Shown here: piece by piece, positions 63,849-64,000 of the stretch
Numbering within the stretch: position 1 is the stretch's first letter
How the letters are laid out: every line of letters starts with the position of its first letter
Origin: Pseudomonas anuradhapurensis
GTDB taxonomy: Bacteria > Pseudomonadota > Gammaproteobacteria > Pseudomonadales > Pseudomonadaceae
Length of the DNA: 64,000 bases
Reading direction: 5' to 3'
NCBI RefSeq assembly: GCF_014269225.2
Contig: NZ_CP077097.1
Span: 1,370,001 to 1,434,000 of the forward strand
Made by a program: the position numbers and the translations under genes
The notes under the pieces: generated by a model
Seen by the model: the letters and a program-made list of their open reading frames with translations, nothing else
What the model was told of the DNA's origin: nothing
Databases searched by the model: none

Positions 63849-64000
63849 CCGAAGCTCCTTTGGGTGAGTGCCTTGCGAATCGTTGTTATGAGTAAAGCCG
63901 TTGCCTGAGACCCCTTGGTCTAGGTCAGCAAACCTTGAGCCAAGGTAGGCCGCTTGCGTGACAATTTGATGTAGGGCAAAGCCTGCGCCGGTGTAAGCGG

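Overview
The window is chromosomal DNA of a fluorescent pseudomonad, most probably of the Pseudomonas putida group. This rests on high-GC codon use, inverted pairs of the P. putida-type REP sequence, a gene order I recall from P. putida and P. aeruginosa (DUF2066-perM-hda; cob operon; rmuC next to a CrbS-type sensor; prc next to a quinone oxidoreductase and an ABC operon), and the NtrC/NasT style of nitrate-gene control. No phage, plasmid or transposase gene is visible. The call is from recognition, not from a database search.

Layout. 1-5000: end of a DUF2066 protein, a PerM/AI-2E permease, Hda, two tandem NlpC/P60 lipoproteins and a reverse-strand PQQ-type sugar dehydrogenase lipoprotein. 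5050-5970: a large non-coding inverted-repeat element bracketed by hexanucleotide arrays. A reduced copy lies at 19707-19870. 6100-15940: an orphan ORF, then an adenosylcobalamin riboswitch and a tightly overlapping ten-gene operon for corrinoid adenosylation, amidation, aminopropanol arm, lower-ligand synthesis (bluB) and nucleotide-loop assembly. 16073-24600: a secreted GH5-like hydrolase, a MarR-MFS-micropeptide operon with two matching palindromes, a periplasmic glutathione peroxidase, DUF2798, LysR, FadL-type porin, a gene resembling a phage protein, DUF3509, and about 1 kb of gene-free DNA with DnaA-box-like sites.

24611-36121: RmuC, a giant SLC5-linked hybrid sensor kinase (CrbS/MxtR type), an MFS exporter, and a small catabolic-looking block (GntR regulator, aromatic-acid-type MFS importer, amidohydrolase, chemoreceptor). 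36360-40812: an LplT-PlsC fusion, a guanidinium exporter under a guanidine-II riboswitch, a BASS-family transporter and RdgC. 41029-41529: a duplicated tRNA-Val/tRNA-Asp cassette.

43007-50251: assimilatory nitrate reduction. A 1341-residue nitrate reductase fused to a CysJ-like reductase, and nirBD, each have a sigma-54 promoter and a leader with two stem-hexaloops (loop A1 and G4) whose second stem overlaps an intrinsic terminator. That is the signature of NasT (ANTAR) antitermination, so nitrogen limitation and nitrate presence should both be needed.

50476-64000: a PcaQ-like LysR, an FKBP lipoprotein, a DUF1232 gene below a perfect inverted pair of DnaA boxes, a two-gene operon resembling a toxin-antitoxin pair, an EAL protein whose C-terminus runs into a REP element, Prc protease, quinone oxidoreductase, and an ABC import operon carrying an alkaline-phosphatase-superfamily enzyme and a HAD phosphatase, which suggests uptake of a phosphorylated or phosphonate compound.

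The observations I rate most worth checking are the twin nitrate attenuators, the hexanucleotide inverted-repeat element with its collapsed second copy, the DnaA-box palindrome, the HTH/unknown gene pair at 53.4-54.1 kb and the REP-truncated EAL protein.
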